NCBI RefSeq assembly: GCF_000013645.1
Contig: NC_007951.1
Span: forward strand, 3,410,001-3,474,000
Length of the DNA: 64,000 nt
Direction: 5' to 3'
From: Paraburkholderia xenovorans LB400
Lineage (GTDB): Bacteria > Pseudomonadota > Gammaproteobacteria > Burkholderiales > Burkholderiaceae
Shown here: piece by piece, positions 20,116-29,696 of the stretch
Position numbering within the stretch: position 1 is the first letter of the stretch
Layout: every line of letters begins with the position of its first letter
The notes under the pieces: generated by a model
What the model was told of the DNA's origin: nothing
The model's database searches: none
What the model saw: only the letters and a program-made list of their open reading frames with translations
Program-made: the position numbers and the translations under genes

Positions 20116-22326
20116 ATGTCCGCTTCCCCTTTTTCCGCGCCGCGTTCGGCGTCGTTCGCTGCGCTATACGCGGCCGCCGCCGACTGGGCGCGTCACGACG
20201 GCCTGACGTGGGTCTATCTGTTCAAAGCGCTCGCCGCCTGCTTCCTCGCGCTCGGCGTCGCGATGAAGCTCGACCTGCCGCAGCCGCGCACGGCGATGAC
20301 TACCGTGTTCATCGTCATGCAGCCGCAAAGCGGCATGGTGTTCGCGAAGAGCTTCTACCGGATCTGCGGCACCCTCGTCGGTCTCGTCGTGATGCTCGCG
20401 TTGATCGGCCTGTTCGCGCAGCAGCCGGAACTGTTCATCGTCGCGACCGGCGTGTGGGTCGGCATCTGCACGGCGGGCGCCGCGCGCAACCGCAACTTCA
20501 GATCGTACGGTTTCGTGCTGGCCGGCTACACCGCCGCGCTGATCGGCATCCCCGCCTCGCAGCATCCGGATGGCGCGTTTCTGAGCGCCCTCACGCGGGT
20601 GGCCGAAGTGGTGGTCGGCATCGTCTGCGCGGGTGCGGTGAGCGGCCTCGTGTTTCCGCGCTTCGCCGGCATGCAGATGCGCGGCACCGTGCGGGCGCGT
20701 TTCTCGGCGTTCGTCGAGTACGTGTCGGCGTCGCTCGCCGGCCACAACGACCGCGCGCAGATCGAAGCGACCAATGCGCGCTTTGTCGCCGATATCGTCG
20801 GCTTCGAAGCGGCGCGCAGTGTCGCCGTGTTCGAGGGGCCCGATTCGCGCATGCGCGGCGGCCGTCTCGCGCGTCTGAACAGCGAGTTCATGACCGCCTC
20901 GACGCGCTTTCACGCGCTGCACCAGTTGATGAACCGTTTGCGCAACTCGAACACGAGCGGCGCGGCCATTGCAATCGAAGCGCTCGAACCGTACTTCAGG
21001 GAAATCGCCCCGCTGCTCGCGAAATCCGGCGAGCCCGTGCTGACCGCCGCCGACGCTGCGCACGCCGCCGCGCAACTCGAGGTCTTCAAAGCCGAGCTGC
21101 CCAAACGCGTGCGTGCGACGCGGGCCGAACTGGAAGTGCATCCCGACGCGCCGCTGCTCGACTTCGACACCGGCGCCGAACTGCTGTACCGCTTTATCGA
21201 CGATCTGCATGCCTACGCGGCCACGTATGCGTCGCTCGCTGTCGATACGCATGAGCGCGAGCGCTGGATCGAGCGTTACGAACCGAAGACGAACGCAATT
21301 GCCGCCAGCGTCGCGGGTGTGCGCGCCGCCATTGTGATGATCGCGCTCGGCGCGTTCTGGATCGCGACCGCGTGGCCGAGCGGTTCGACCTTGACGCTGA
21401 CGGCCGCGGCCGTGTGCGCGCTGGCGTCGTCGTCGCCGAATCCGAAACGCACGGCGTTCCAGATGGCCGCCGGCACGCTGGTCGCCACGGTGATGGGGAT
21501 GATCGCGGTATTCGGCGTGTTCCCGCACGTGGACGGTTTCCCGCTGCTGTGCGCCACCCTCACGCCGTTCCTGCTGCTCGGCGTGTTCATGACGACACGG
21601 CCCGCGCTGGCCGGTTACGGTGTCGGCTACTGCATCTTCTTCTGTTTTCTGGCCGGCCCGGACAACGTGATTCACTACGACCCGAGCGGCTACATGAACG
21701 ATGCGGTGGCGCTCGTGCTGTCCATGCTGGTGGCGTCGATCGCATTCGCGGTGTTGCTGCCGCCTTCGACGCCCTGGCTGCGCAATCGCCTGCTGGTGGA
21801 TTTGCGTCGCCAGGTGGTGCTGGCGAGCCGCGCGGGCATGCACCGGGTGCGCTCGCGCTTCGAGAGCGGCGCGCGCGATCTGATGTTCCAGATCAACGCG
21901 CTCGCGCAGCACGAGCCCGAACTCAAACGCGACACGTTGCGCTGGCTCTTCTCGGTGCTCGAAGTGGGCAACGCGGTGATCGACTTGCGCCGCGAAGTGG
22001 CGGCGCTGCCCGCCGACGCCCGTTATGCGCGGTCAATGCCGTGGCGCGTCTCGCTGCGCGCCATGCGCGACGCGCTGGCCGCGCTCTTCGAGCGGCCGCG
22101 TGAAGACCGCTTCGACCGCGCGCTCGCCGCGACCACCGACGCGATCGCCGCCGTTCAGCAGATGCTGGCCGCTTTTACGCCGCCGCGTGAAGAACGGCAC
22201 CAGTTACAACGCATTCTGAGTCAACTGCATTTCATTCGTACCGCGCTGCTCGATCCGCAATCACCGCTTGAATCGCTGATGAGCGGACCTGCCAACGCGT
22301 CAGAAGGAGTTCGCCATGCCACGTGA
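20116..22326 (+). CDS. FUSC/AaeB-family inner-membrane efflux transporter
   Basis: A 736-residue protein with two hydrophobic clusters (about 30-185 and 390-555), each of several spans, separated by a soluble helical domain: the FUSC/AaeB architecture. MTTVFIVMQPQSGMVFAKSFYRICGT is the conserved first-cluster block. Relatives export p-hydroxybenzoate (AaeB) or fusaric acid. It is encoded two bases after the outer-membrane factor and overlaps the DUF1656 gene by 11 bases. The exact substrate is unknown. Confidence 0.92.
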   Translation: MSASPFSAPRSASFAALYAAAADWARHDGLTWVYLFKALAACFLALGVAMKLDLPQPRTAMTTVFIVMQPQSGMVFAKSFYRICGTLVGLVVMLALIGLFAQQPELFIVATGVWVGICTAGAARNRNFRSYGFVLAGYTAALIGIPASQHPDGAFLSALTRVAEVVVGIVCAGAVSGLVFPRFAGMQMRGTVRARFSAFVEYVSASLAGHNDRAQIEATNARFVADIVGFEAARSVAVFEGPDSRMRGGRLARLNSEFMTASTRFHALHQLMNRLRNSNTSGAAIAIEALEPYFREIAPLLAKSGEPVLTAADAAHAAAQLEVFKAELPKRVRATRAELEVHPDAPLLDFDTGAELLYRFIDDLHAYAATYASLAVDTHERERWIERYEPKTNAIAASVAGVRAAIVMIALGAFWIATAWPSGSTLTLTAAAVCALASSSPNPKRTAFQMAAGTLVATVMGMIAVFGVFPHVDGFPLLCATLTPFLLLGVFMTTRPALAGYGVGYCIFFCFLAGPDNVIHYDPSGYMNDAVALVLSMLVASIAFAVLLPPSTPWLRNRLLVDLRRQVVLASRAGMHRVRSRFESGARDLMFQINALAQHEPELKRDTLRWLFSVLEVGNAVIDLRREVAALPADARYARSMPWRVSLRAMRDALAALFERPREDRFDRALAATTDAIAAVQQMLAAFTPPREERHQLQRILSQLHFIRTALLDPQSPLESLMSGPANASEGVRHAT

Positions 22327-22516
22327 TATCGCCGTTCTGGATGCGTACATCCCGGCCATCGTGCTGCTGTTCATCGCGGGCGCAGCGCTTACCTGGGTGC
22401 TGGACCGCGTGATTGCCCATACGGGCCTGTATCGCGTGGTGTGGCATCCGTCCCTGTTCCGGGCCAGCTTGCTCGTGTGTGTGTGCGGCGTGCTCGGTCT
22501 CGCCGTTTATCGTTGA
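22316..22516 (+). CDS. DUF1656 small membrane protein (AaeX-like)
   Basis: A 66-residue protein with two hydrophobic helices (about 10-28 and 45-63) and the family signature PRDIAVLDAYIPAIVLLFI...HPSLFR. DUF1656 proteins such as AaeX almost always sit between FUSC and HlyD genes; their role is not established. Start ATG 22316 overlaps the FUSC 3' end; AGAAGGAG lies upstream inside that gene. Confidence 0.9.
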   Translation: MPRDIAVLDAYIPAIVLLFIAGAALTWVLDRVIAHTGLYRVVWHPSLFRASLLVCVCGVLGLAVYR

Positions 22517-22529
22517 TAAGAGTCGAAAC

Positions 22530-23405
22530 ATGACCATCCGAAATATTGTGGGCTTCGTCGCGACAGCCGTTATTTTTATCGTCGCGATTTTGATTGGACG
22601 TGTGCTGTGGGTCCATTACATGGACGAACCGTGGACGCGCGACGGTCGCGTGCGCGCCGAGATCATAAATATCGCACCGGATGTCTCGGGAGCGATCGTC
22701 GATCTGCCCGTGAAGGACAATCAGCTGGTGAAGAAAGGCGATCTGCTGATGCAGATCGACCCGTCGCACTATCAGCTTGCGGTCGAGCAGGCCCAGGCCG
22801 CGGTCGCCGCGCGAAAGGCCGAACTACAGATGAGGCGCGATGACGCGCAACGGCGTGCGGATATGGATGCGCTGGTGGTGTCGAAAGAGAACCGTGAGAA
22901 TGCGACTCACACGGCTTCGGCCGCCGAGGCTTCCTATCAGCAGGCGTTGGCTGCGCTCGATGCAGCCAGGCTGAATCTCGAACGCACGCGGGTGGTGTCG
23001 CCGGTCGACGGGTATGTCACGAACCTGAGCGTGTTCCGCGGCGACTATGCGACGGTTGGTTCGGCCAAGCTGGCGATTGTCGATAGCCACTCGTTCTGGG
23101 TGTATGGGTATTTCGAAGAAACCAAGCTGCCGCACGTGCATGTCGGCGATAAGGCAGCAGTCCGGTTGATGAGCGGCGGCACACTGCAAGGGCATGTCGA
23201 GAGTATTTCCCGAGGGATTTATGATCGGGATAATCCTGAAAGCCGTGAACTGCTTGCCGACGTGAATCCGACTTTTAACTGGGTGCGGTTGGCGCAGCGC
23301 GTGCCTGTGCGGGTGAAGATCGATTCGGTACCCGACAATGTCGTGCTGGCGGCGGGGATTACTTGTACGGTTGTGATTACGCCTGCGAGTGCCAAGGCTG
23401 GGTGA
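22530..23405 (+). CDS. HlyD/AaeA-type periplasmic adaptor
   Basis: A 291-residue membrane-fusion protein. An N-terminal anchor (IVGFVATAVIFIVAILIGRVLWV) precedes the lipoyl half-motifs (IAPDVSGAIVDLPVKDNQLVKKGDLL and TRVVSPVDGYVTNLSVFRGD), a short helical hairpin between them, and a beta-barrel (FWVYGYFEETKLP). It links the FUSC pump to the NodT channel. ATG 22530 is 13 bases after the DUF1656 stop. The last base pairs of the gene mark the end of the operon; beyond lies decayed sequence. Confidence 0.93.
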   Translation: MTIRNIVGFVATAVIFIVAILIGRVLWVHYMDEPWTRDGRVRAEIINIAPDVSGAIVDLPVKDNQLVKKGDLLMQIDPSHYQLAVEQAQAAVAARKAELQMRRDDAQRRADMDALVVSKENRENATHTASAAEASYQQALAALDAARLNLERTRVVSPVDGYVTNLSVFRGDYATVGSAKLAIVDSHSFWVYGYFEETKLPHVHVGDKAAVRLMSGGTLQGHVESISRGIYDRDNPESRELLADVNPTFNWVRLAQRVPVRVKIDSVPDNVVLAAGITCTVVITPASAKAG

Positions 23406-23473
23406 TTTTTTTGCTTGCGTGCTTTTGGGAGTGTTGCGGGGATGTCAGCTTTTTGGGCGGTCACGGTGGTGGG

Positions 23474-23801
23474 TTAGCGGTGGCCCTGTTTGGACAGGTT
23501 GTGGCCGCCCTGGTGATAATCGAGCGTGTCGTCGACTTTGGTGATTTTCCAGCCGCGAGCCTCCTTTCGCAGGAAAACCAGGACGCACAACTACGTCTCC
23601 TCGTTGCGGCACTTCCGTCATTGTTTGATCAAACCCGGCAGCTTCAAGAATCGGGCCGTAATCCTTGGCATAGTGCGTGGACGGCAGCGTTATTCCGCCC
23701 CATCCGACCGCCTTCCTTACATACTTGGCGCAATTACCGGTGCTGTGTGCCTGGGCGTGGCTGGTCGCGTACATCGCGGCGCTTGATTTACTGAACGGCA
23801 A
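23474..23801 (-). pseudogene. Remnant of an amidase effector fused to the tail of a second gene
   Basis: From TTG 23801 (GGAG eight bases upstream) the frame reads PFSKSSAAMYATSHAQ...STGNCAKYVRKAVGWGG, then THYAKDYGPILEAAGF and PQRGDVVV. This matches the N-terminal half of small NlpC/P60- or CHAP-like peptidoglycan amidases known as type VI effectors in Burkholderia, with the putative nucleophile in GNCAKYV. Homology stops at about 23600. The sequence then continues in another frame as VFLRKEARGWKITKVDD...DYHQGGHNL, ending at TAA 23474-23476, which looks like the C-terminus of a DUF3828-type protein. The catalytic His region is missing, so it is non-functional. Family assignments rest on recall. 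Confidence 0.6.
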
Positions 23802-24051
23802 GATGGGACTCCGGTGAAGAACGTTTTTGTGCTGAACAGGCCATCAGCGGAGTCACGCGAAGATTGTCGGATAAGTCCTGGTTTTGGACCACGGGCCGTG
23901 GTTTATGCCAACGGAATAATCACGCTCCGTAAACCGTCGCCACGCAGAGGGAAATCTTTTCAGGGATGCGAATTAACCGCCGGGAGGCGCGACGATTCTC
24001 CTGCATGCCCAATGCATGCTCAATGACTGGAAGGCAGCAATCAATCAACTC
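23802..24051. other. Decayed intergenic sequence
   Basis: No intact gene seen. A plus-strand frame from about 23980 reads ILLHAQCMLNDWKAAINQLA and continues ILYEDRF into the 3' end of the chemoreceptor gene. It looks protein-like, but has no start and an upstream stop, so it may be a gene fragment. I do not recognise its family. Confidence 0.35.
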
Positions 24052-24072
24052 GCGATCCTCTACGAGGATCGC
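24052..24072 (-). terminator. Hairpin after the chemoreceptor gene
   Basis: Nine-base perfect arms (24052-24060 and 24064-24072, GCGATCCTC/GAGGATCGC) with a 3-base loop lie 12 bases beyond the chemoreceptor stop. No T-tract follows on the minus strand, so termination is only suggested. Confidence 0.4.
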
Positions 24073-24083
24073 TTCACCCGAAC

Positions 24084-25760
24084 TCACAACCTGAACTTCC
24101 CCACCATTACCTTCAACCCGCGCGCCTGATCGTCCAGCGACCTGGCCGCAGCCGTTGCCTGTTCCACCAACGCCGCGTTCTGCTGCGTTCCGGAATCCAT
24201 CTGCGTCACCGCGAGGTTGATCTCCTCGATCCCGGCGCTCTGCTCGGACGAAGCCGCCGAAATCTCGCCCATGATGTCGGTAACACGCTTCACGGCCTTG
24301 ACGACTTCATCCATAGTCTGCCCGGCGTCCTGAGCCAGAGTCGACCCGTTGCTCACCCGCTCGACCGACGTGCTGATCAAGCCTTTGATCTCCTTGGCCG
24401 CCGCCGCGCTACGCTGCGCCAGATTCCGCACTTCCGCGGCGACCACGGAAAATCCGCGCCCTTCCTCGCCGGCACGGGCCGCCTCGACCGCCGCGTTCAA
24501 CGCAAGAATATTGGTCTGAAACGCAATCCCCTCGATCACGCCGATGATGTCGCCGATACTGCGCGCGCTGTCGTTGATCTCGTTCATCGTCGCGACCACC
24601 CGGCTCACCACTTCGCCGCCCTTCTCCGCGATCTCCGAAGCGTTATTGGCCAGGGTGCTCGCCTGCTTCGCATTGTCGGCGTTCTGACGGACGGTCGAAG
24701 TCAGCTGCTCCATGCTGCTCGCGGTGCGTTCGAGCGCCATTGCCTGCTGCTCGGTACGCTGCGACAGATCCAGGTTGCCCATCGAAATCTCGCCTGATGC
24801 GGTCGCAATCGCGTCCGCGCTCGACGCAATGTCGGCGACGGTCGTCGCGAGGCCGCTTTGCATGTCTTGCAGCGCGAACAGCATGCTCGACCTGTCCTTG
24901 CGGCCCAACGCGATCTCGACGGACAGATCGCCCGCCGCGATCCGGCTGGCGATTTCCTTCGCGTACGCCGGCTCGCCGCCGAGCTGGCCGGCAAGGCGCC
25001 GCACCACCCACTCGCTGATGCCGAACGCAAGCACGATCAGGCCGAGCGTGGCCAGCGCGATCATCACGAACGACGAGTGGTAAATGAACCCCGACGTCTC
25101 GATGGTCGCCTTCGCCGCCGTCGCACGCTGCGCGACGAGTTCGTCGACGAGTTTTTCGAGCTTGCCGGTTTCGACCAGCAGCGACACGTCCTGCGTGCCG
25201 ACCTGCCAGTTCATCTGCGACAGGTCGAGCGGCTGCGCCTTCACGAGCGTCACGAAGTCGCGCAGATGACCGCTCCACGCCGTCACGGCGGCGGCGAATT
25301 TCTTCTGCTGGTCGAGCGCCTTCGCGTCGGAGGTGTCGACGTACCGTTGCAGCGTGCCGAGTTGCGTGGCAATACCGTTCAGGCCCGTCTCGATGTCGGC
25401 GCCGAGATCGTCGCGCTCTTTCGCGGTGGTCGCGGTGAGCAGCATTTTTTGCGCGCGGCTCGCGCGCAGCATGTAGCCGCGCGCCTCTTCGGCCGCACGG
25501 CTGGCAACGTGCCCCTGATCGTAAATGGATTGGGCCGACGCATTCAGCCGGCTGATCTGGGTCAGCGCAAACACGCCGATCAATAGCGTGCCGATCAGCA
25601 GCACGGCGAACGCGAGGCGCAGCATCGCCTTCACCGACAAGCCCTTGAGCCTGACCGCCCGGGAGCGGCCGCGCTCGCCCTGCTGCTGCGTTTTGCCGGC
25701 CGCTTCTGCTTCCGGTACGAACCCCGCGCCCGTCTGGCTACCCAGCGAAACTGCTTTCAT
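24084..25760 (-). CDS. Methyl-accepting chemotaxis protein (Tar-like, 4HB sensor)
   Basis: A 558-residue chemoreceptor. Order: Gly/Gln-rich cytoplasmic lead (1-40), TM1 (about 48-68), periplasmic four-helix-bundle sensor (70-228), TM2 (229-250), HAMP (250-302) and the signalling domain. The hairpin tip is [20 protein letters not shown] with [11 protein letters not shown] (about 411-442). It lacks the C-terminal NWETF-type CheR pentapeptide and ends VGKFRL. Ligand unknown. ATG 25760 has GGGGAAAT directly upstream; ATG 25778 has no site. A flagellar-type promoter candidate lies about 70 bases upstream. Confidence 0.94.
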   Translation of the reverse strand: MKAVSLGSQTGAGFVPEAEAAGKTQQQGERGRSRAVRLKGLSVKAMLRLAFAVLLIGTLLIGVFALTQISRLNASAQSIYDQGHVASRAAEEARGYMLRASRAQKMLLTATTAKERDDLGADIETGLNGIATQLGTLQRYVDTSDAKALDQQKKFAAAVTAWSGHLRDFVTLVKAQPLDLSQMNWQVGTQDVSLLVETGKLEKLVDELVAQRATAAKATIETSGFIYHSSFVMIALATLGLIVLAFGISEWVVRRLAGQLGGEPAYAKEIASRIAAGDLSVEIALGRKDRSSMLFALQDMQSGLATTVADIASSADAIATASGEISMGNLDLSQRTEQQAMALERTASSMEQLTSTVRQNADNAKQASTLANNASEIAEKGGEVVSRVVATMNEINDSARSIGDIIGVIEGIAFQTNILALNAAVEAARAGEEGRGFSVVAAEVRNLAQRSAAAAKEIKGLISTSVERVSNGSTLAQDAGQTMDEVVKAVKRVTDIMGEISAASSEQSAGIEEINLAVTQMDSGTQQNAALVEQATAAARSLDDQARGLKVMVGKFRL

Positions 25761-25828
25761 ATTTCCCCATCCCCACATGTAGAACTGCCGGAAAGGTCGG
25801 TTCCGGCATTGCTGCTCATCTCTCCGGG

Positions 25829-25856
25829 TCTACGGCACGAACGTCCGCGATCTTTA
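25829..25856 (-). promoter_or_regulatory. Candidate sigma-28 (FliA) promoter of the chemoreceptor
   Basis: On the minus strand, TAAAGATC (25856-25849), 12 bases, then GCCGTAGA (25836-25829) resembles the flagellar sigma consensus TAAAGTTT-N11-GCCGATAA, with one extra spacer base. Chemoreceptor genes are normally in this regulon. Confidence 0.4.
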
Positions 25857-26254
25857 GCGTCGCTCGCGAAATGCCGATCGGATGTCGCCCGGTCCTCGAC
25901 GCGCCGCCTCGTAAGCTTCGCGCCCGCGACGGGTTTTATACACGGCCAAAAATCCCCGGGGCGGCCATTTATCAGACGGGATGTCGCCAGGACGTGGTCG
26001 CGGCATTACACCTCCTGGTCGCACCGCCGAGGTGCGCGCGGCTCCCGGTTTCGGCGCACGAATTCTGTCCCTCCTGAGCATCGCGTGTCCGATTCGCGAC
26101 AAAACTTGTCCTTACAATTCGCTCAGGCCACATTAAACTTCGACGAATAACTGACGAACGCCAGATGTCGCGTCGAAATGCCGCAACGCTCAAAACGTGT
26201 GCTTTGGCAGCACAGGCGGCTTCAGATCACTCTTTCTCCTCTCTCATCTACCGT
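25857..26254. other. Intergenic region, no gene supported
   Basis: About 400 bases between the divergent chemoreceptor and MFS genes. Short frames here lack ribosome-binding sites and recognisable products. It includes a local CCCCGGGG palindrome near 25955. The promoter of the MFS gene must lie here, but I cannot place it with confidence. Confidence 0.4.
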
Positions 26255-27517
26255 ATGGAAACGAGCCTCGATAAAAGCGCCCTCGCCGGCGCGCCGGCCG
26301 GAACCGCTGCCACTGCTGCCACTGCCGCGCAGCCGGCGGCCAAAGTCCAGCGCACGGTCTACTCCGTGCTCGGCGCGATCAGCTTTTCGCATTTGCTCAA
26401 CGACATGATCCAGTCGTTGATCCTCGCGATCTACCCGATGCTGAAAAACAACTTCTCGTTGTCGTTCGGAGAGATCGGGCTGATTACGCTGACCTATCAG
26501 ATCACCGCGTCGCTGTTGCAACCGCTCGTCGGCATTTATACGGACAAGCATCCGAAACCGTATTCGCTGCCCGTCGGCATGGGCTTCACGCTCGCCGGCC
26601 TGCTGCTGATGTCGGTCGCGCCCAATTTCGGCGTGCTGCTGGTGGCGGCGGCGCTGGTGGGCTGCGGCTCGTCGGTGTTCCACCCGGAATCGTCGCGGGT
26701 GGCGCGCATGGCCTCGGGCGGCCGTCATGGACTCGCGCAGTCGCTGTTCCAGGTGGGCGGCAACGCGGGTTCGTCGCTCGGACCGCTGCTCGCCGCGTTG
26801 ATCGTGATTCCGCACGGCCAGCGCAGCATTGCGTGGTTCTCGGTGGCGGCGCTCGTCGCGATGGTCGTGCTGACGCAGATCGGCCGCTGGTACAAGCGGC
26901 ATCCGTCGGTGAAGAAGGCGCGCAGCGCGGCCGGCCATGCCACGCTCTCGCGCAACAAGGTCATGTTCGCGATGGGCGTGCTGATCCTGCTGGTGTTCTC
27001 GAAGTACTTCTATCTCGCCAGCATCAACAGCTACTTCACCTTCTATCTGATCGACAAATTCCATCTGCCGGTGCAGGCCGCGCAGGTCCATCTGTTCGTG
27101 TTCCTCGCGGCGGTGGCGGCGGGCACGGTGATCGGCGGACCGATCGGCGACCGGATCGGCCGCAAGTATGTGATCTGGGTGTCGATTCTTGGCGTGGCGC
27201 CCTTCACGCTGCTGCTGCCCTACGCCAATCTGTTCTGGACCGGCGTGCTGACGGTGATCATCGGCGTGGTGCTGGCGTCGGCCTTTTCGGCGATCCTCGT
27301 GTATGCGCAGGAGCTGATCCCCGGCAAGGTGGGCATGGTCGCGGGCCTGTTCTTCGGCTTCGCGTTCGGCATGGGCGGGATCGGCGCGGCCGTGCTGGGA
27401 CAACTGGCCGATGCCACGAGCATCACGTATGTCTACAAGGTCTGTTCGTTCCTGCCGCTGATCGGCGTGCTGACGGTGTTCCTGCCGGACGTGGAAGGCA
27501 AGCGCGCAAAGGCTTGA
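26255..27517 (+). CDS. fsr: MFS transporter, fosmidomycin-resistance (Fsr) type
   Basis: A 420-residue major-facilitator protein with about 12 hydrophobic segments. Family landmarks are FSHLLNDMIQSLILAIYPML, GIYTDKHPKPYSLPVGMG, the unusual FHPESSRVARMASGGRHGLAQSLFQVGGN block and GPIGDRIGRKYVIW between the halves. E. coli Fsr exports fosmidomycin; natural substrates are unclear. ATG 26255 (METSLDK) is chosen because upstream in-frame residues are not family-like, but no clear ribosome-binding site precedes it. It is followed by a strong intrinsic terminator. Confidence 0.9.
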   Translation: METSLDKSALAGAPAGTAATAATAAQPAAKVQRTVYSVLGAISFSHLLNDMIQSLILAIYPMLKNNFSLSFGEIGLITLTYQITASLLQPLVGIYTDKHPKPYSLPVGMGFTLAGLLLMSVAPNFGVLLVAAALVGCGSSVFHPESSRVARMASGGRHGLAQSLFQVGGNAGSSLGPLLAALIVIPHGQRSIAWFSVAALVAMVVLTQIGRWYKRHPSVKKARSAAGHATLSRNKVMFAMGVLILLVFSKYFYLASINSYFTFYLIDKFHLPVQAAQVHLFVFLAAVAAGTVIGGPIGDRIGRKYVIWVSILGVAPFTLLLPYANLFWTGVLTVIIGVVLASAFSAILVYAQELIPGKVGMVAGLFFGFAFGMGGIGAAVLGQLADATSITYVYKVCSFLPLIGVLTVFLPDVEGKRAKA

Positions 27518-27542
27518 TGTCGGTCCGACCTCGGGTCTGATG

Positions 27543-27569
27543 AAAAAAGGCGCTTCGGCGCTTTTTTTT
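27543..27569 (+). terminator. Intrinsic terminator of the fsr gene
   Basis: A6-GGCGC-TTCG-GCGC-T8: the GCGC stem (27550-27553 with 27558-27561) around a TTCG tetraloop, extended by A-U pairs, with eight Ts. It starts 26 bases after the fsr stop. Confidence 0.92.
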
Positions 27570-27785
27570 GTCTTTGTCCTGGGGCGAACTCAGGGACTGC
27601 GCCGTGTCGGCGACGCGGCCCATTGCCACGCCCGACAGTACGTCGCGCCGCTCATGGTGAACCCGCGTTGTCCGCCGAGCCGCGCGTGCTCTATGCTTGT
27701 GCGGATACCCGCCTTGTTCTCGCGCCGCGCCGCACGGCCGCACGACCCGACAACCGTTCTCCACCGCAGCAGAGGATCGCCGCAG

Positions 27786-29696
27786 ATGACCCGCTACCGC
27801 GACTTCCACCGCCGTTCGATCGAGCACCCCGAGGCATTCTGGCGCGACGAGGCACGGCGCATCCATTGGCAGACGCCGTTCGACACCGTGCTCGACCGTT
27901 CGAATCCGCCGTTCGCGCGCTGGTTCGTCGGCGGCCGCACGAATCTGTGCCATAACGCGGTGGACCGCCATCTGGCCGAGCGCGCGCAGCAGAACGCGCT
28001 GGTGTACGTATCGACGGAAACCGGCATCGAACGCCGCTACACGTACGCCGAGCTGCACGCGGAGATCAACCGGATGGCCGCGGTCATGCGCTCGCTCGGC
28101 GTGAAGCGTGGCGACGTCGTCCTGCTCTATCTGCCGATGATCCCCGAGGCCCTGTTCGCGATGCTCGCCTGCGCACGGCTCGGCGCGATTCATTCGGTGG
28201 TGTTCGGCGGCTTCGCGGCGCCCAACCTCGCGGCCCGCATCGACGACGCGAAGCCCGTGCTGATCGTCACCGCCGACGCCGGCGCGCGCGGCGGCAAGGT
28301 GATCGACTACACGCCGCTGGTGGACGAAGCGCTCGCCCGCGCGACCCACAAGACGCCGCGCGTCCTGCTGATCGACCGGCAGCTCGCGCCCGAGCGCCTC
28401 AACGCGAGCTATCTGGTCGCCTACGAACCGCTGCGCGAACAGTTCTTCGACGCCCATGTGCCGTGCGAGTGGCTCGAATCCAACGAGCCTTCCTATGTGC
28501 TGTACACGTCGGGCACGACCGGCAAGCCGAAGGGCGTGCAGCGCGACGTCGGCGGCTACGCGGTCGCGCTGGCGGCCTCGATGGAACATATCTTCCAGGG
28601 CAAGCCGGGCGACGTCATGTTCACCGCCTCGGACGTGGGCTGGGTGGTCGGCCATAGCTACATCGTCTACGCGCCGCTGCTCGCCGGCCTCACCACGGTG
28701 ATGTACGAAGGCACGCCGATCCGCCCCGATGGCGGCATCTGGTGGCGCCTCGTCGAGCATCACGGGATCAATCTGATGTTCACCGCGCCGACCGCGTTGC
28801 GCGTGCTGAAAAAGCAGGACCCGGCGTTCCTGAAGCAAGCCGATCTGTCGAGCCTGCGCACGCTGTTCCTCGCCGGCGAGCCGCTCGACGAACCGACCGC
28901 CGCATGGATCACCGACGCGCTCGGCAAGCCGGTGATCGACAACTACTGGCAGACCGAAACCGGCTGGCCGATGCTCGCCATTCCGCGCGGCGTCGAGGCG
29001 CTGCCCACCAGGCTGGGCTCGCCGGGCGTGCCGTCGGCCGGCTTCAATCTGACCTTGCGCAACGAATTGACCGGCGAGCCTTGCCCGCCCGGCGAAAAAG
29101 GCGTGCTCACACTGGGCTATCCGCTGCCGCCGGGCTGCATGTCGACGGTATGGGGCGACGACCGGCGCTTCGTCAGCACGTACTGGTCGAGCATTCCGAA
29201 CCAGCAGGTCTATTCGACCTTCGACTGGGGCGTGCAGGACGAAGACGGCTACGTGACGATCCTCGGCCGTACCGACGACGTGATCAACGTCGCCGGCCAC
29301 CGGCTCGGCACGCGCGAGATCGAGGAGGCGTTGTCGAGCCACGCGGCCGTCGCGGAAGTCGCGGTGGTCGGCGTGACGGATGCGTTAAAGGGTCAGGCGG
29401 CGATGGCCTTCGTGGTGCTGCGCGATGCGCAGGCGCATGCGCATGCGGACGCCACCCGGCGCGGCAAACTGGAGGCGGAACTCATGGCGACGGTGGACCG
29501 GCAGCTCGGCGCGATTGCGCGGCCGGCGCGCGTCGTCGTGGTGTCGATGCTGCCGAAGACGCGCTCCGGCAAGCTGCTGCGCCGCGCGATCGCGGCGCTC
29601 GCGGAAGGCCGCGATCCGGGCGATCTGCCGACCATCGAAGATCCGGCGGCATTGCAGCAGGTGAGCGACGCGCTGGGCGACGCCGGAGACAGGTAG
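27786..29696 (+). CDS. prpE: Propionate-CoA ligase (PrpE-like acyl-CoA synthetase)
   Basis: A 636-residue adenylate-forming enzyme that activates a short-chain acid with ATP and CoA. The P-loop-like motif is LYTSGTTGKPKGV (about residues 239-251). YWQTETGWPM, FSTFDWGVQDEDGY and GRTDDVINVAGHRLGT are as in acetyl/propionyl-CoA synthetases, and the acetylatable catalytic lysine is in KTRSGKLLRR. PrpE is the closest family by N-terminal wording (HPEAFWRDEARRIHW). No prpB/prpC genes adjoin, so propionate specificity is by similarity only. ATG 27786 has GAGGA nine bases upstream. Confidence 0.85.
   Translation: MTRYRDFHRRSIEHPEAFWRDEARRIHWQTPFDTVLDRSNPPFARWFVGGRTNLCHNAVDRHLAERAQQNALVYVSTETGIERRYTYAELHAEINRMAAVMRSLGVKRGDVVLLYLPMIPEALFAMLACARLGAIHSVVFGGFAAPNLAARIDDAKPVLIVTADAGARGGKVIDYTPLVDEALARATHKTPRVLLIDRQLAPERLNASYLVAYEPLREQFFDAHVPCEWLESNEPSYVLYTSGTTGKPKGVQRDVGGYAVALAASMEHIFQGKPGDVMFTASDVGWVVGHSYIVYAPLLAGLTTVMYEGTPIRPDGGIWWRLVEHHGINLMFTAPTALRVLKKQDPAFLKQADLSSLRTLFLAGEPLDEPTAAWITDALGKPVIDNYWQTETGWPMLAIPRGVEALPTRLGSPGVPSAGFNLTLRNELTGEPCPPGEKGVLTLGYPLPPGCMSTVWGDDRRFVSTYWSSIPNQQVYSTFDWGVQDEDGYVTILGRTDDVINVAGHRLGTREIEEALSSHAAVAEVAVVGVTDALKGQAAMAFVVLRDAQAHAHADATRRGKLEAELMATVDRQLGAIARPARVVVVSMLPKTRSGKLLRRAIAALAEGRDPGDLPTIEDPAALQQVSDALGDAGDR

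Noticed and set aside
20164..21912. 582-codon antisense frame within the FUSC gene
   Set aside because: Shadow frame, His/Arg/Glu-rich without domain structure.
23814..24026. 70-codon plus-strand frame after the effector remnant
   Set aside because: No ribosome-binding site or recognisable motif; probably noise in decayed DNA.
25854..26102. 82-codon minus-strand frame in the chemoreceptor-fsr spacer
   Set aside because: Arg/Pro-rich, no ribosome-binding site, overlaps the candidate sigma-28 promoter.
27423..29342. 639-codon open frame antisense to the prpE-like gene
   Set aside because: Crosses the fsr terminator region and has no protein family features.
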